A stretch of DNA of 34,351 nt, taken from contig NW_019775472.1 of NCBI RefSeq assembly GCF_001039355.2, forward strand, positions 343,708 through 378,058, in the 5' to 3' direction. Origin of the DNA: Lingula anatina. Lineage: Eukaryota; Brachiopoda; Lingulata; Lingulida; Lingulidae. The notes beneath the pieces are model-generated. The model saw only the letters and a program-made list of their open reading frames with translations. It had not been told where the DNA came from and did not search any database. Below are positions 1-11,400 of this stretch, one piece after another. Numbering within the stretch: the stretch's first letter is position 1; the number at the start of each line of letters is the position of its first letter. A program made the translations under genes and the position numbers.

Positions 1-1033
1 AGAGCATAGAAACTCTTACTATAATTTTGCGACATTGTAGTATAAACTAGTCAATTTCACTCGTGACGGTAAAAATGAAATGGGTTTACAAATCATAATT
101 TCCTCAACAACTTTTTATTGGAAGTAGGTCTACCTTTGTAATTAAGAATAATTTGTTGAAAATGTTGAAAGGATTTTTTCACTGTTTTATAATCTGTTCT
201 GCTTTTACCTTAAAACGCTTCAACTCACCATCGTCTGGCACAGACACAAGATGTGTAACTCCATCGACAAGTTGTATAACCTAGTTTGAATAAAACAAAT
301 CTTGAAACAATATTGATGTTCTTCAGAGAATATGTCATTAACTGCGCTGTGTTCATGAAAAAAAAAAAAAAAAACACTCCATGATTCATGATCTGTAAAT
401 GAGACAGATGGCACTGCTTCCCCTCAAGACATATTCCAGTAACCTTCCAGCTTGTACGAAAGGTCAAGTGTTAAAATGATACCTACTACCTAACCTGTGT
501 TACTAATTTTGGCAGTGCACCTGAGAAATTTATTATGTTCAATTCATTTTCACAAATGCATACAAGTGGCAACAAAATTATCATATTTTTCTTTTTCTTT
601 TTTTTTTTTCTTTTTTGTGAACATTGATATTATATTCTTTCAAAACCAGCATGCATGAATAAATATATATAATAACTTTTCCGTTCTTCACAAGTTTTGT
701 CCTCAAAACTTACATAAATAAAAACACAGTAAAATGCTTTAGATGCATATAACTGAATTTAGGCATATATTTCCCAAACAGTTGAAATAGAACTATTTGA
801 CATGTTTTGCTCATGCGCAATTATTAGAGACTTAGTGTCGGCGTAATGTCGGGAGTTTGGTGAACACAACTCTGTTTCAAGAAACAAGGTCACACAGGGC
901 ACCCTACACTGTACATACACATACCGCATATATGATACAGGTAAATAAAATAGGTCAAGTTCATCCGTTTTAGCAACCTGTACACAAGTTAACGAGCGTT
1001 ATCCGTAACTTCTTTTATATATTACCACATACA
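1..1033. other. Upstream region, no gene recognised
   Basis: AT-rich sequence with no exon I can support. It holds an A-tract at about 358-375 and a pyrimidine (T/C) tract at about 586-617. Short minus-strand reading frames at 220-467 are dominated by the phenylalanine run read from the A-tract and show no family motif. The last few hundred bases probably carry the 5' UTR and promoter of the methyltransferase that starts at 1034, but I see no decisive promoter element. Confidence 0.6.
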
Positions 1034-1983
1034 ATGTCAGCCTTTTCTGAGCGCATGAATCATATTAAGAAGGAGACATTTGTGGCTATGGGTATTTCTG
1101 TGGGAATACGACTGCGCCTATTCGACGCCATGGCGGAGATGGACCGGCCGGTCACAGCGACAGAATTGGCGACGAAAACGACATGTAAAGAGAGGTATGA
1201 CAAGGCACATTTGTCGAAGCACCTAATAGGGGTCCATCCATAATCCGAGTTATTATAGTGTTACACGTGCCTCACCTTCCCGTTTAACTATAAGCATGTT
1301 TAGTTTTTCAATCAACTGTTTTATTAGAAGTATTGTTCAGTCATAGGTACAAATGAAGTTTTGGGTTTGTTGTTGTTTCTGTCGTAACAAGTTGAGTGTC
1401 GTAAGGAGGGCTGCAAGAGGACCTTTCCAGGGTTTTCAAAAGTTATGTTACATCTTCTTGGCTGTTTAATAATATCTAAAAGAGACCCCCCGCACCTCCC
1501 ATACGTCTTATAACCTACCACTACGTAGCTTATTTATTTATTTATTTGTTTATTTATTTTTATTTAAGATATATTCAACAGTGGCTAGGTTTCATGGCGT
1601 GCAGCGATATTATAAACTTCGAAGAAGATGACTCCGGAGAAGAGAAGTTTTCCATTCCAAACGACCGATTGCCTCACCTCTCTACTGACACTGGAGATTC
1701 GAACGCGATGTGGATGTACGGGCTGCCTATCCTCACTGGTGTTCAGTGCCAACTGGAGAGTTGCTTCCAAAAGGAGGGACCAAACGGTTAGCTTGATCAA
1801 GGAGTTGTGTTTCATATCAGAATAACTTTGTTCCCAGTGTGTGTGTGTGGCAAATTGCTATAACGAGGGAGGGAAGGTCGGTGAACTTGCTGATAAATAT
1901 TTTATCGTCCGGAAGTGATCTACACGGTCGATGAATGGAGAATTGGAATAAGCGGGTTGGGCGATTAGCATGATTAAAACTGC

Positions 1984-2033
<50 letters not shown>

Positions 2034-3299
2034 TACAATGAAACTAACCCGCTTAAAAGAGAGAGGGAAGGAGGGGGAGGGAGATGTCAAATAGATTAAC
2101 CTCGAAATGACCTTCCAGCTGCATACTCTACATACATTTTCAACATTTAAAATGCACTGTGTTAACAGTAGCTATGCAAATTTCAAATAGGTCACAGAGT
2201 GAGAGAAAATAGAAAGAAATGGATTTATGAAAAATGTATTGATTTGCAGGACGATGTTTACTCTATTCTTTTGCCATTGCTCATGCAGTTGTTGCATTTC
2301 ATCAACAGGCATACCACACGAATCATATGGCGGATTTAACGAGTTCCTCGACCTATATGGCAGATATGGATATGCTGAAAAGCTGATAGAAAATACTCTG
2401 ATGGAGGTGCCTGATGTAGCAAAACAATTAGGTAGATCTTTGAAAACTCATGATACGTGCAGTGATAAATGTGTAAATGAATGATTGATGATTTGAGGAA
2501 TTTATTTTATTATTTTTTAAATTTGAATGAACTTGATTTCCATACGTTTAAGGCTGTTCAATGACCGCCTGCCTACGATCATAAGTTAATATTATAAGAG
2601 ATTAAACACTACATTGATCTCAGGAAGTTTATTTAAGACAAACCATTGTAATGAGCAAATTTTAAACTAAATGTTTTGACACAAATGTGTTTTAACAATG
2701 TTTAAAAATGTGTTTTAACATTTAAAAATGTGTTGAAACAAATTTTATTTTCAGAACAGGGTATATTGATGTGTGAAATTGGGTGCGGCACGGGATTTCT
2801 ACTCCAGACGATGGCTAAAAAATACCCCAGGAGTCAATTCCTTGGCCTTGACATTGCAGCTCGTGCCATTGATTCCGCCAACAAAGAAGCCAGAGAAAAC
2901 GGGATAAAAAATGTGCAGTTTGAAGTCCATGACGCGCACAAGCTCCCCTCTGACTGGACAGAAAAGTATAATTACGTTTTCCTGACAGATGTCATCCATG
3001 ACGTGCCCGATCCGACAAAAGTTTTGCAAGAAATAAAGCGCGTCTTGAAACCTGCTGGCACTGCTTCAATTCAAGATTTTCCATTACGCCGCAGAGTTGC
3101 AGATAATCTCAAGTCCCCTAGTGCCAACACTGGTTATTTAGTTGGTATGTTCTACTGTATCCCCGCCTGTATGAACTACGGCGGACCCGGGTATGGACCC
3201 GCGTGGGGAGTAGAGAATTGGGTTGAAGTTATGAAAGACGCGGGTTTTAACGTAAAACTCTGTATGGAGAACAGTGCTCACTTCGTATGCTCTAAGTGA
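1034..3299 (+). CDS. Rv2258c-like SAM-dependent methyltransferase, four exons
   Basis: The four coding exons are 1034-1194, 1569-1786, 2309-2431 and 2755-3299. All introns are GT-AG, all phases agree, and the spliced product is 348 aa, the usual length of this family. The N-terminal part (exons 1-2) looks like the winged-helix/dimerisation region, with SERMNHIKKETFVAMGISVG near the start and YIQQWLG at the exon 1/2 join. Exon 4 holds the class I Rossmann methyltransferase domain: motif I CEIGCGTG at residues 174-181, the acidic residue of motif II in LGLDIA (Asp200), then FEVHDAHKLP, DVIHDVPDP and LKEI-like QEIKRVLKPAG. The C-terminal GPAWGVENWVEVMKDAGF is typical of the family. The methyl acceptor is unknown. 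Animal members resemble the bacterial Rv2258c group, so the annotation is by fold. No frame break is seen. A truncated copy of its 3' end lies just downstream. Confidence 0.9.
1984..2031. repeat. (ATT)n microsatellite in methyltransferase intron 2
   Basis: An uninterrupted trinucleotide run of about 15 ATT units inside the intron between methyltransferase exons 2 and 3. A shorter, imperfect TTTA run at about 1527-1567 sits directly before the acceptor of exon 2 and acts as its T-rich tract. Confidence 0.95.
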
Positions 3300-3545
3300 A
3301 TGAATATTTCACTGAGAAAGACATTTTTAACATTTAACTTCCAATGTCAATGTGATTTCATTATTGTGTGCTGTAGCCTATTTGTACACCAACGAGCTTA
3401 ATTTCTTGCTTCCTACGCTGAATTTATTCACGATTGGGATAAGATCCTCTGCCCTGTCTCAGATTTTAAAATATTTCAAAGGAAAGCCTTCGAAATTTCG
3501 AAAATATGTCCTGGGGTACAAAAGTTGGATCGAGGAAGCCCAAGT

Positions 3546-3965
3546 AGTGTCAACACTGGTTATTTAGTGAGCATGTTCTACTGCATCCTCGCCTGTATGG
3601 ACTACCTGCGTTACCCTCTACCATGGTGACAGATCGATTTTCACGATATTCACAGATATGTCTTTAGATAAAGAGACAGACATTTGATTCTCTGCGCGTC
3701 CAGATTTAATTGTTTCCATCGGCCAAAAGTCACAGGGTGGCTTTTTGAAACTTGCCTTTAATTTCTGCCTCCCTGGTAGAAGGTAGACCTGCGTGGGGAG
3801 TAGAGAATTGGGTTGAAGTTATGAAAGACGTGGGTTTTAACGTAAAACTCTGTGTGGAGAACAGTGCTCACTTCGTATGCTCACTATGCTTCTTATATTG
3901 AAATGTTCGTAAGGAGAGACTAAGGAAGTTCGAAAATATGTTTCGAGGTACGAAAATTGAACTGA
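3546..3965 (+). pseudogene. Broken tandem copy of the methyltransferase 3' end
   Basis: Two blocks repeat the last exon of the methyltransferase. Block 3546-3605 matches 3120-3179 with several substitutions. Block 3787-3882 matches 3197-3292 with only a few mismatches and stops just before the parental stop codon. They are separated by about 180 bp that has no counterpart in the parent. A third similarity (about 3929-3960 to 3497-3528, around TTCGAAAATATGT) lies at nearly the same offset as the first block. Together these suggest one tandem duplication of about 430 bp, later disrupted by an insertion and a deletion. It lacks the SAM-binding core and all upstream exons, so it cannot encode an enzyme. 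Confidence 0.8.
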
Positions 3966-4274
3966 AAACTTATGCTTGTACTAGGGGTACTAGGTCCAAA
4001 ATCATATGTTAAATTAATTACACAATGTTATATAATGTGTATGTGAGTTTTTCATTTTCCTACTATTTACAGTTTTCTTGGAAAACACTCGTAAACAATT
4101 ATCGTTCATCAGTGTATATTAATTATCTACATATTAAAGCCAGGAAATGCGAATAAAGCAGCGCAATTTACGAAAAAACTGAAGTCTGCATCCGCTTTAA
4201 GAGTGTTAATCAAGTAGGTTAAACGTGAGATTTGCCAGAACAGCGTTTCACTCTCCACCTAACGTCTCTCCGCA

Positions 4275-5935
4275 ATGACGATGAGCATTTTTGTGAAGTA
4301 TTGGTTTTTGTTGTCATGTCTTCCATGGGCCTGTGACTTACATGGGTTTTCAGCCGCTCCAGGTAAGAGATAAAACTTTTCCACTTGCATTTTCAGTTCT
4401 TTATAAGTATCGAATTTAATAAAATTGTAGGAATTAAAAACCGTAGGTGTTAGCCAAATCTTGAAATTGACCTAATTTTCCAGTAGAAACAAAGCGCTGA
4501 TGCAAGAACGCACTACGCCTTCTTCATACTCAAAGTTGACTGCTTTACGTATGATAGCGTTTTCTTTTACGCATTTTTGACTACCTACGAAAACGATCTG
4601 GGGTCCTTTGTTTCTTATTCGACAAGACGCACGAAAAAAAAGAAAAAAGAAAAAACTCAACAATACAATTAGCCGAGTGTTCTTTTTAATTGTCTTTTCG
4701 TATTGTACTTCATCATTGTTGAACAAAATGTTAAGGTAGTAGAGAGCATTTCGTAATGCGAATGTGGACTCGGTGACAGAACAGAGGAAATTGTGTGAAG
4801 ATCGAGCTATGTAGCACTCGTAAAATGGTTAAAAGGGGCCTATATGATAGTTAATACCCACGTAAAAGTGTACGTGACATTATACAGATGGTTTCAGAGC
4901 GCGTTCTATGTTTAGCGATTTCAAACTAGGTCCTTTATATATTTCACGTCTTAAGTATAAGTGTTACTTTAATTTTACTAAAAAAGATTGGGATATTTTT
5001 CTTGGAGTTATGCAGGTTATTTTTTTAAACATTGGCACTTTCAGTGTGTTACTTGGAAGTCACATGGGACAGAAACTCTGTGAATGTCCGTAGTAACAAT
5101 ACGTTTTAAATATTTTGTACACACCACAAAGAAAAAAAATGTTACTTAGCAATCTCAAACTACCATGAGTTATTCTTATGACTTAAACATTTCTTTCAAT
5201 AATTTTGGCCATGTATTTCAGTAGAAGATTGGAGCTAGGTGTCAAGGCCTAAAACTGGTATTATATTGTCATGTATTGTCAGTCTTCCTACGTACGGACG
5301 CCTGTCCTTTTGACTAGCTTGTTCCTACTTCTTATTGCAAGTAAGGAAACGCCGAAAAGGGAAGTAATATCTTCAGGCATGAAGGTGTGTTTTACCTCAA
5401 ACCTTGTTTTCATTACGCAGGCTCCCGCTCCAGATACAGGCCGAACCTGGGTCGTCTGGAGGCGATACAAGGCAGTTCGTGCCCCGGAAACAGGGTCCCT
5501 GAACTTGTATTGGGCTACACTACACCGTGTTCGGGGGAACGGTTTTTCCAACTGAGGTAATTGAGAACGAAATAGAATCAGTGTCACTTGCAGTTGGATA
5601 TTAAAGAGCATTACGTTTTCTTCTATCTTTTTCTCTTTTTTTCTTTGGGACTGGGTTGGCGGAGAAGATACGATGTAGCGTTAACTAAGAGTATTGTTAA
5701 AGTCATGTATTCTCCACAATTATTAAAATGTCCCTAATTCAAGTCAACCATGCGTCTTTTTAGGGAATTTCACTTCAACAACTGTCAGACGTGTTCCCGT
5801 GTGCTGGGTGACAAGATAACGCTATACTCGTGCTGGTGTTGTCCCGGCGACCACGCTACGCTCAGCCAGTGTATCGAGTGCGACAGACAAGGGGGTGGGA
5901 GGAGGCGTGCCAGGCTCCGCGATGACTGGTTCTAA
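4275..5935 (+). CDS. Small secreted cysteine-rich peptide precursor, three exons, family unknown
   Basis: Exons 4275-4362, 5421-5556 and 5764-5935 splice with GT-AG sites in compatible phases (1, then 2) into a 131-aa protein. Residues 1 to about 27 look like a signal peptide (IFVKYWFLLSCLPWA core, possible cleavage near FSA). The rest has nine cysteines at 50, 66, 82, 85, 98, 100, 101, 111 and 114. The densest part reads C-x2-C-x12-C-x-CC-x9-C-x2-C and includes SCWCCPGDH. After the last cysteine comes GGGRRRAR (118-125), a likely proprotein convertase site. A glycine before the basic run would allow C-terminal amidation, leaving a short LRDDWF tail. The layout is that of a peptide hormone or other secreted signalling peptide. 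I do not recognise the family and assign no function. An additional exon in intron 1 cannot be excluded. The coding exons are more GC-rich than the flanks. The odd cysteine number could allow a disulphide-linked dimer. Confidence 0.65.
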
Positions 5936-8317
5936 AGACATTTCTGTCTGCTCCTACGGCAAATATGATTTCATAGATTTATGTAAATGGAGACAGAGGG
6001 GACGTGGCAGACCAATGAATGGATTTGCAAACCTATAAAAGATACACCTTTCTTTTTGTTGTTCGCATTCTAGTAGGAGGAAGTTGTTTATCGATTGGTA
6101 CTTTCTAGTATGAATAGATAGCTGTTGCTTAATATATATATATATTTTTACATATGTGATTTGTTTTGAAATCACTAGCTTTTTAGTTATAATTCGAACT
6201 GTGGCAGCCATAATTAATAATTCGAATAATACATAATGAAATAATCCGGAAATCTGTCACATTAATATACACATAAAAAATTGGTGCATTGAAATACTAG
6301 TATTTCAAACAACACTGAAGTCAGCAACGGTGTGCGCTAAAACTGGTATGACCTGAACAACAAACTAAAGTTGAAACAGATTCCACCTTAAAAGATATCA
6401 CAACAAGCGCTCGTTCTTCCACTCGAGTAATTTTTATTTTGGAAATTCTTTCGTGCCAAAATATACATTTTGCCCTTCCATCGATGTTTTCCTTTCAAAC
6501 TGTGCCAGTTATTTTTTTAATGGTCGAGTAATGTTCACCTTGCTAGATTTTTTTCATAATTCTGATATCAATTAGCAGCAATAAAGACAATAGCTCAATA
6601 CTGTCGTTATACTTACTGATATAAGATCAATAGGGGGTTGAAACTAGACCTTTTACTTTTGAAAAACTGTGATGGATAGACTGTTGGGTAAGGAAGTCTG
6701 CAAGCTTGCGTAATATTGACCAAGAGGACAAGGAAAAGTTGAGAAACACATACATTTTCCAAATACTGACAGATCAATTCAAGTACCAGTAGTGTTAATC
6801 TAAAAACAAGTTTTATTATTTTTCAAATTTGAAAGTATTTAAATGTACATAAAATTTCATTTCATCTGCATTCGAGTCTTGGAATAGTTTGTTGCCGATA
6901 AGGCATACAAAAACAAGTTTGCGGTCCTTTAAGATCACCTGACATATTCTACAACATAAAAGCACCGTCCGCAACCTTTGTAGGTGCTGTTTTCTCTGAG
7001 TAAAATATTTTGAGTCACAACCAACGTTTTGTTAAAAAGCATATATACTCTTCTAAGATGTACAGCATATAAAGAATATATACAAAATGGCCATCATTCC
7101 ATCATCCCATATATAATATAAGAGGCAGTAAAAAAAATATCCTACATTATCTACAGATAGCGGATTTACACAGAAATGTACAATTTAATTGTATCAAAAT
7201 GCAGAAATGTCTGTGAACTAATGGCAAAGGCTTTTTAACAATAACACGCTAAAATTATTGTGGCTTTTCACCCTACTCTAAACAAAGTTATGAAACAAAA
7301 GTTTCTTATTAATTAACTACTTAATTCAATCTATACACATTTTTCTTTTCCAAGTCCTATGCATGATAATGACAAGAGGTGATATCTCTCAACTTGATAA
7401 CCCTCTCCCTGAAACAGGCTTAAACCTATGCAAAAAAAGAGTACAGATTCACTGTAGCAATAACAATCTAGTATAAACTAGTATACAGATGGAATATTTA
7501 CCTATTTAACCATTCCACCTTCATACCTGTTAGAAATTTGTTAGTGGCACAATGAATCCATTCCATATTCTGATGACACATATACACATGTACATAGCGA
7601 TGTAACTATTCAGTGTATGCAAGAACTAATTCACCCAAAGAGAAACATAGACCTTACTCGCAACCTTTTTTCCAGTAACTAATCACAACAAAAGGAATGT
7701 CAATTTATCAGTGAGATTCTGAACCATCTATTTTGTGTCTCAACTGTGTCTGTTCTGAAAATGTTATTCACAATTTTCACTTAAAAAGTGGTTTTTTAAC
7801 ACATTAAGAGAGAAGATTTTGTTTTTTTTTTGGACCTCAACATTGAAATTATACTAAAAACATGTAACTATTCCACTGCCATTATGCCTCAAGTTTTAGC
7901 TTTCAGTTTCTAATCCTTATTTTAGTTTGGTCTATTCAACTGAGTATGATTTGTTATGTCAAAACAAGAAATGGCACACAGAAACAGATAAAGAGTGAGT
8001 AAATTAGATGATGTTGTCAAGCTTTCATGGAAATTCAATTTTTAGTTGCAACAAACAAATAATGGTAGCAGAGCAACAGAAACTTCCCTAACTGTCACTG
8101 ATAACAATGCAACAAGTGCATGAACCAAAGAGCCCAGTATTTTTTATTGACTATTTCTAACAAAAAATTGATAAGTTTGAGATTTCAAAGGGAAAAAATA
8201 ATTAAAGAAAGCAATGTCACTGACAGAAGGTAGTCCATGTTGCTTACATGTTTTAACTGGGACATTGATTTATCTCATAACCTTAACATGTTGCTAAAGT
8301 ACATATTACCAGTTTCT
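5936..8317. other. Intergenic and 3' UTR sequence
   Basis: No coding exon is supported. A plus-strand AATAAA at 6580-6585 could serve the cysteine-rich peptide gene. A TTTATT at 6812-6817 reads AATAAA on the minus strand and could end the distal isoform of the four-TM gene, giving a 3' UTR of about 1.5 kb. The rest is AT-rich with no repeat that I can define. Confidence 0.45.
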
Positions 8318-8455
8318 CTATGCATAGCTATAGCCAGGGTTCTTGACCCCCATTTCAAATGTACTCGGAAAGTATCCATTCAGGTCCTGTGATCCGTATT
8401 TCAGGTCATAAGTCAACTCCTGGGCTCGAGAGTAAATACATAGGGCAGCTACAAT
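8318..8455 (-). CDS. Distal alternative last exon of the four-TM gene
   Basis: The exon begins after a cacag acceptor in phase 0 and encodes IVAALCIYSRAQELTYD followed by a unique tail ending NPGYSYA and TAG. Its first 17 residues are homologous to those of the exon at 9159-9311, while the tails differ completely. The conserved block continues the fourth membrane span and its cytosolic exit. Confidence 0.8.
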   Translation of the reverse strand: MVAALCIYSRAQELTYDLKYGSQDLNGYFPSTFEMGVKNPGYSYA

Positions 8456-11400
8456 CTGTGAGGTGAAAAATAGTAAAAAAACATGGCAATGATTTAAGGT
8501 CATAATATGGGTCTCACTTGAGTCTTGGAGTAAAATGTGTGGGTCTGATTACAATGGTAATGGCTTGATCATTTCAACTGGGAAAATTGTGAATTTTACA
8601 GATGCTGTATTTTTAAGGAATAAATTCTTAAAATTAGAACGTTCCTATTTAGTGGTAGCAGCACAATTAAAAAATACACAACATTATAGTTGTATTCTAT
8701 ATAGTTAAAGCACCAAAATGCTACATAGAAATGTATTTTTAGTGATTCCAAAATTATGTACCTGAAAAACTTATTTTTCCTGGTTGAAATGCTCAAGCCA
8801 TTACCGTACTAGGAATGTTTCATTCAATTTTAAAGCAACAGCTACTTTCTTGCTTGGTAAATAAAAAAATTAGCATTCTAACGACAGAACTCAACATAAA
8901 AATATAAAAGTAAAATTTCACTCAGGCAGTGACCTTGTATACTAGACCCTTTACAATTTGTTTATAAGTAGACTGCTGTTTTGCGGATTAGAAGTCAGCA
9001 GTAGGCATCATTGTGAAAAGTCCCAAACATTCCCCAGCTGGAGAAAATTTGTTTAAGTTTTAGACCTTGCACAGTACTCAAGTCCAAGAAAATAGCAATG
9101 TTTGTGAGCTTCTGCATCACAGATGCAACAGCTGGAAGCATTCATACTATTCAAAGTGTTAACATTTTGAGGATGTCATTCTATTGACTTTCATTTCCAG
9201 TGTGAGTGGCGCCATTTCCGGGCCCCTATGTTCTGGTTCCTCCCCGTACATAAAAGCTATGTCGTACATTAGTTCTTGGGCACGAGAGTAGATACATAAT
9301 GCAGCAAAAATCTGTAAAATATAACAACACAAAAAGACAGCGTAATGACAGTGAAATACACAGAAGAAATTAGAAGGACATAAAAAACTTATAATTAGCT
9401 AAAGCTAAAAAGATGAGAAACCTGGGAAGCAGAAAGCACTATTGGCCCATTTGTTACATTTTAGGTGTAAAATGTTTAAACCTTGGCTTGGAAAATCAAT
9501 TGCAAGTTTACCCTTACTTAAAATATTTTGCATTCTACATGACAAAGTTCAAGTTTGTCAGAAACAAAAATTCTTCAATCAGCAAAGTGGTGCGTGTTTC
9601 ATGCAAGGGACTTTGTAATATGTTTGCCTTTTTAAGGGTGGGAGTGAAACAATACTATTGATTCCTTTACCAAGGTTTCATATTTAGCAGTGGAAAAAAC
9701 ACTATTCAGCACAAGTGGGTTATTGCAAGATTAGTGGCTGACTTCTACTGAGTTAATGTCTACTTCACCAATTGCCCTGCCAAGAAATTTTAAGGCTGAC
9801 ATAAGTGGTAAAAACGATCTGCCTTTTGTCAGTTTTTCTGAGCATCTTTTTTTTTATTTTACTTGCACTATTGCTAAAAGGTGTTTTGTTTCATCATCAC
9901 AACCAAAACTTTTGTCTTATTAAAAATGATACGCATTTTAAAATGAAAACCAAAAGTACAAATAATCCATAAAGCTTATTTATTGGATTTTTAATTGCTC
10001 ATCAAGTGTTTGGATATCTTTTTTAAATAAGTGCTGAATACCACAGAATTCTATTCCTAGGGCAACTGCATGTGAGAAAGCAAAATAACACCCCTCAGTC
10101 TGTTTTTTTTCTCTCCATTTACACCAACCGAGTACGTGAAATGTGGCCTTGGCCATGAAAAATCCCAACTCTGAAGGATTGAATTAGAGTGACAGGGGTA
10201 TAAAGCTTTAACAGAAGCCAGAAAAAATAGCTGGGGAAATAGAAATAAGTGTGCAAAAATCCAACTATTGAGAAAATGGAAGTAAATGATAAGAATTAAA
10301 AAAGCTATATATAACCAGCACACAGTATTAAATTAGACACTCCTTTCTTTAATATCCCATCAATGCATACATGGGCCAACTTTTCCATGAAATGTCCAGA
10401 GAAATCTTCAAATGAGCTTTTCATGCCACTAATGACAAACATTAACCCTGTAGTAATTAATTTCAGTGCAGCCAATGGCAGAGAAAAGAAAAGACAATTA
10501 TTAAAACACCCACTTGTTTTTGTTGCAACATAAAGTTGCACATTAAAATATCAAAAATCTTGGAAACAGGTTTACAATATTTTTTTCCGGCCAGGTATAC
10601 ATTGATAGAGAAATTAGTGACCAGAATTACTATCTACTAAAGCCACACTGCTAACGAGTAAGTAGCATGCAGAAACACTGTCTTTTTGTGTCAATTTATT
10701 TTCAGGTGTACAAAATATTTGTACATAATATATGGACAAACTGTATACAACCAGAGGGTAAAAGATGGGTAATTCCACCCTCTCTGAATAGAATTCCATG
10801 GCTCAGAACTTAAATTCTCAGAATGACTCCACAAATATCTGAATCAGAAATCTAGAAGAATTTTGAGGCAAGGTAGCTCAGAAGATCACAAACAACTCCT
10901 TAAAATGATGACAAACAAAATTTTTATGAACATTAATATCTAAAATGGTTATCAACATACAATAGTAAAAAAATCATGCAAAGAATGTAATTAAAAAATT
11001 AATTTAATTTGATTCTATATCCTTAAATCAGTTTTAAAAAATACAAAGAATTTAAAGCCAAGAAAATATCAGGAAAGTGCTAGCACTGAAATTTTCTTCT
11101 ATTTTGAACTGAGCTTTCTGTGGAAATTTTTTCATAACATTTAAACTTATATCAAGATTCTTAGATATTTAAATTAAGTTTAGGATATTTAATTTCATTA
11201 AGCACTAAAATATATTCAGATAAACAAATCTTTATCAAATGAGAGGAGGGGGAGACAGAAGCCTAAAATACTGAAAGAAAAAACTAAAACTGCCACAATA
11301 AACATATGAGAAGATGAAATTGAAAAAAAAATTTTTAAAAATGTAAACTGAGTGGAGCTCATCAAACTTCACTGAATGCAGATGCTGCTGTATCTATAAG

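Noticed and set aside
220-467. Minus-strand frames near the left edge
   Set aside because: Largely created by the A-tract read as phenylalanine, with no motif and no convincing splice partner within the window.
3352-3567. 71-codon frame after the methyltransferase
   Set aside because: Overlaps the start of the duplicated 3' fragment and shows no family motif.
5288-5611. 107-codon minus-strand frame at the cysteine-rich peptide locus
   Set aside because: It is the antisense of exon 2 of that gene, whose plus-strand frame has proper splice sites and phases.
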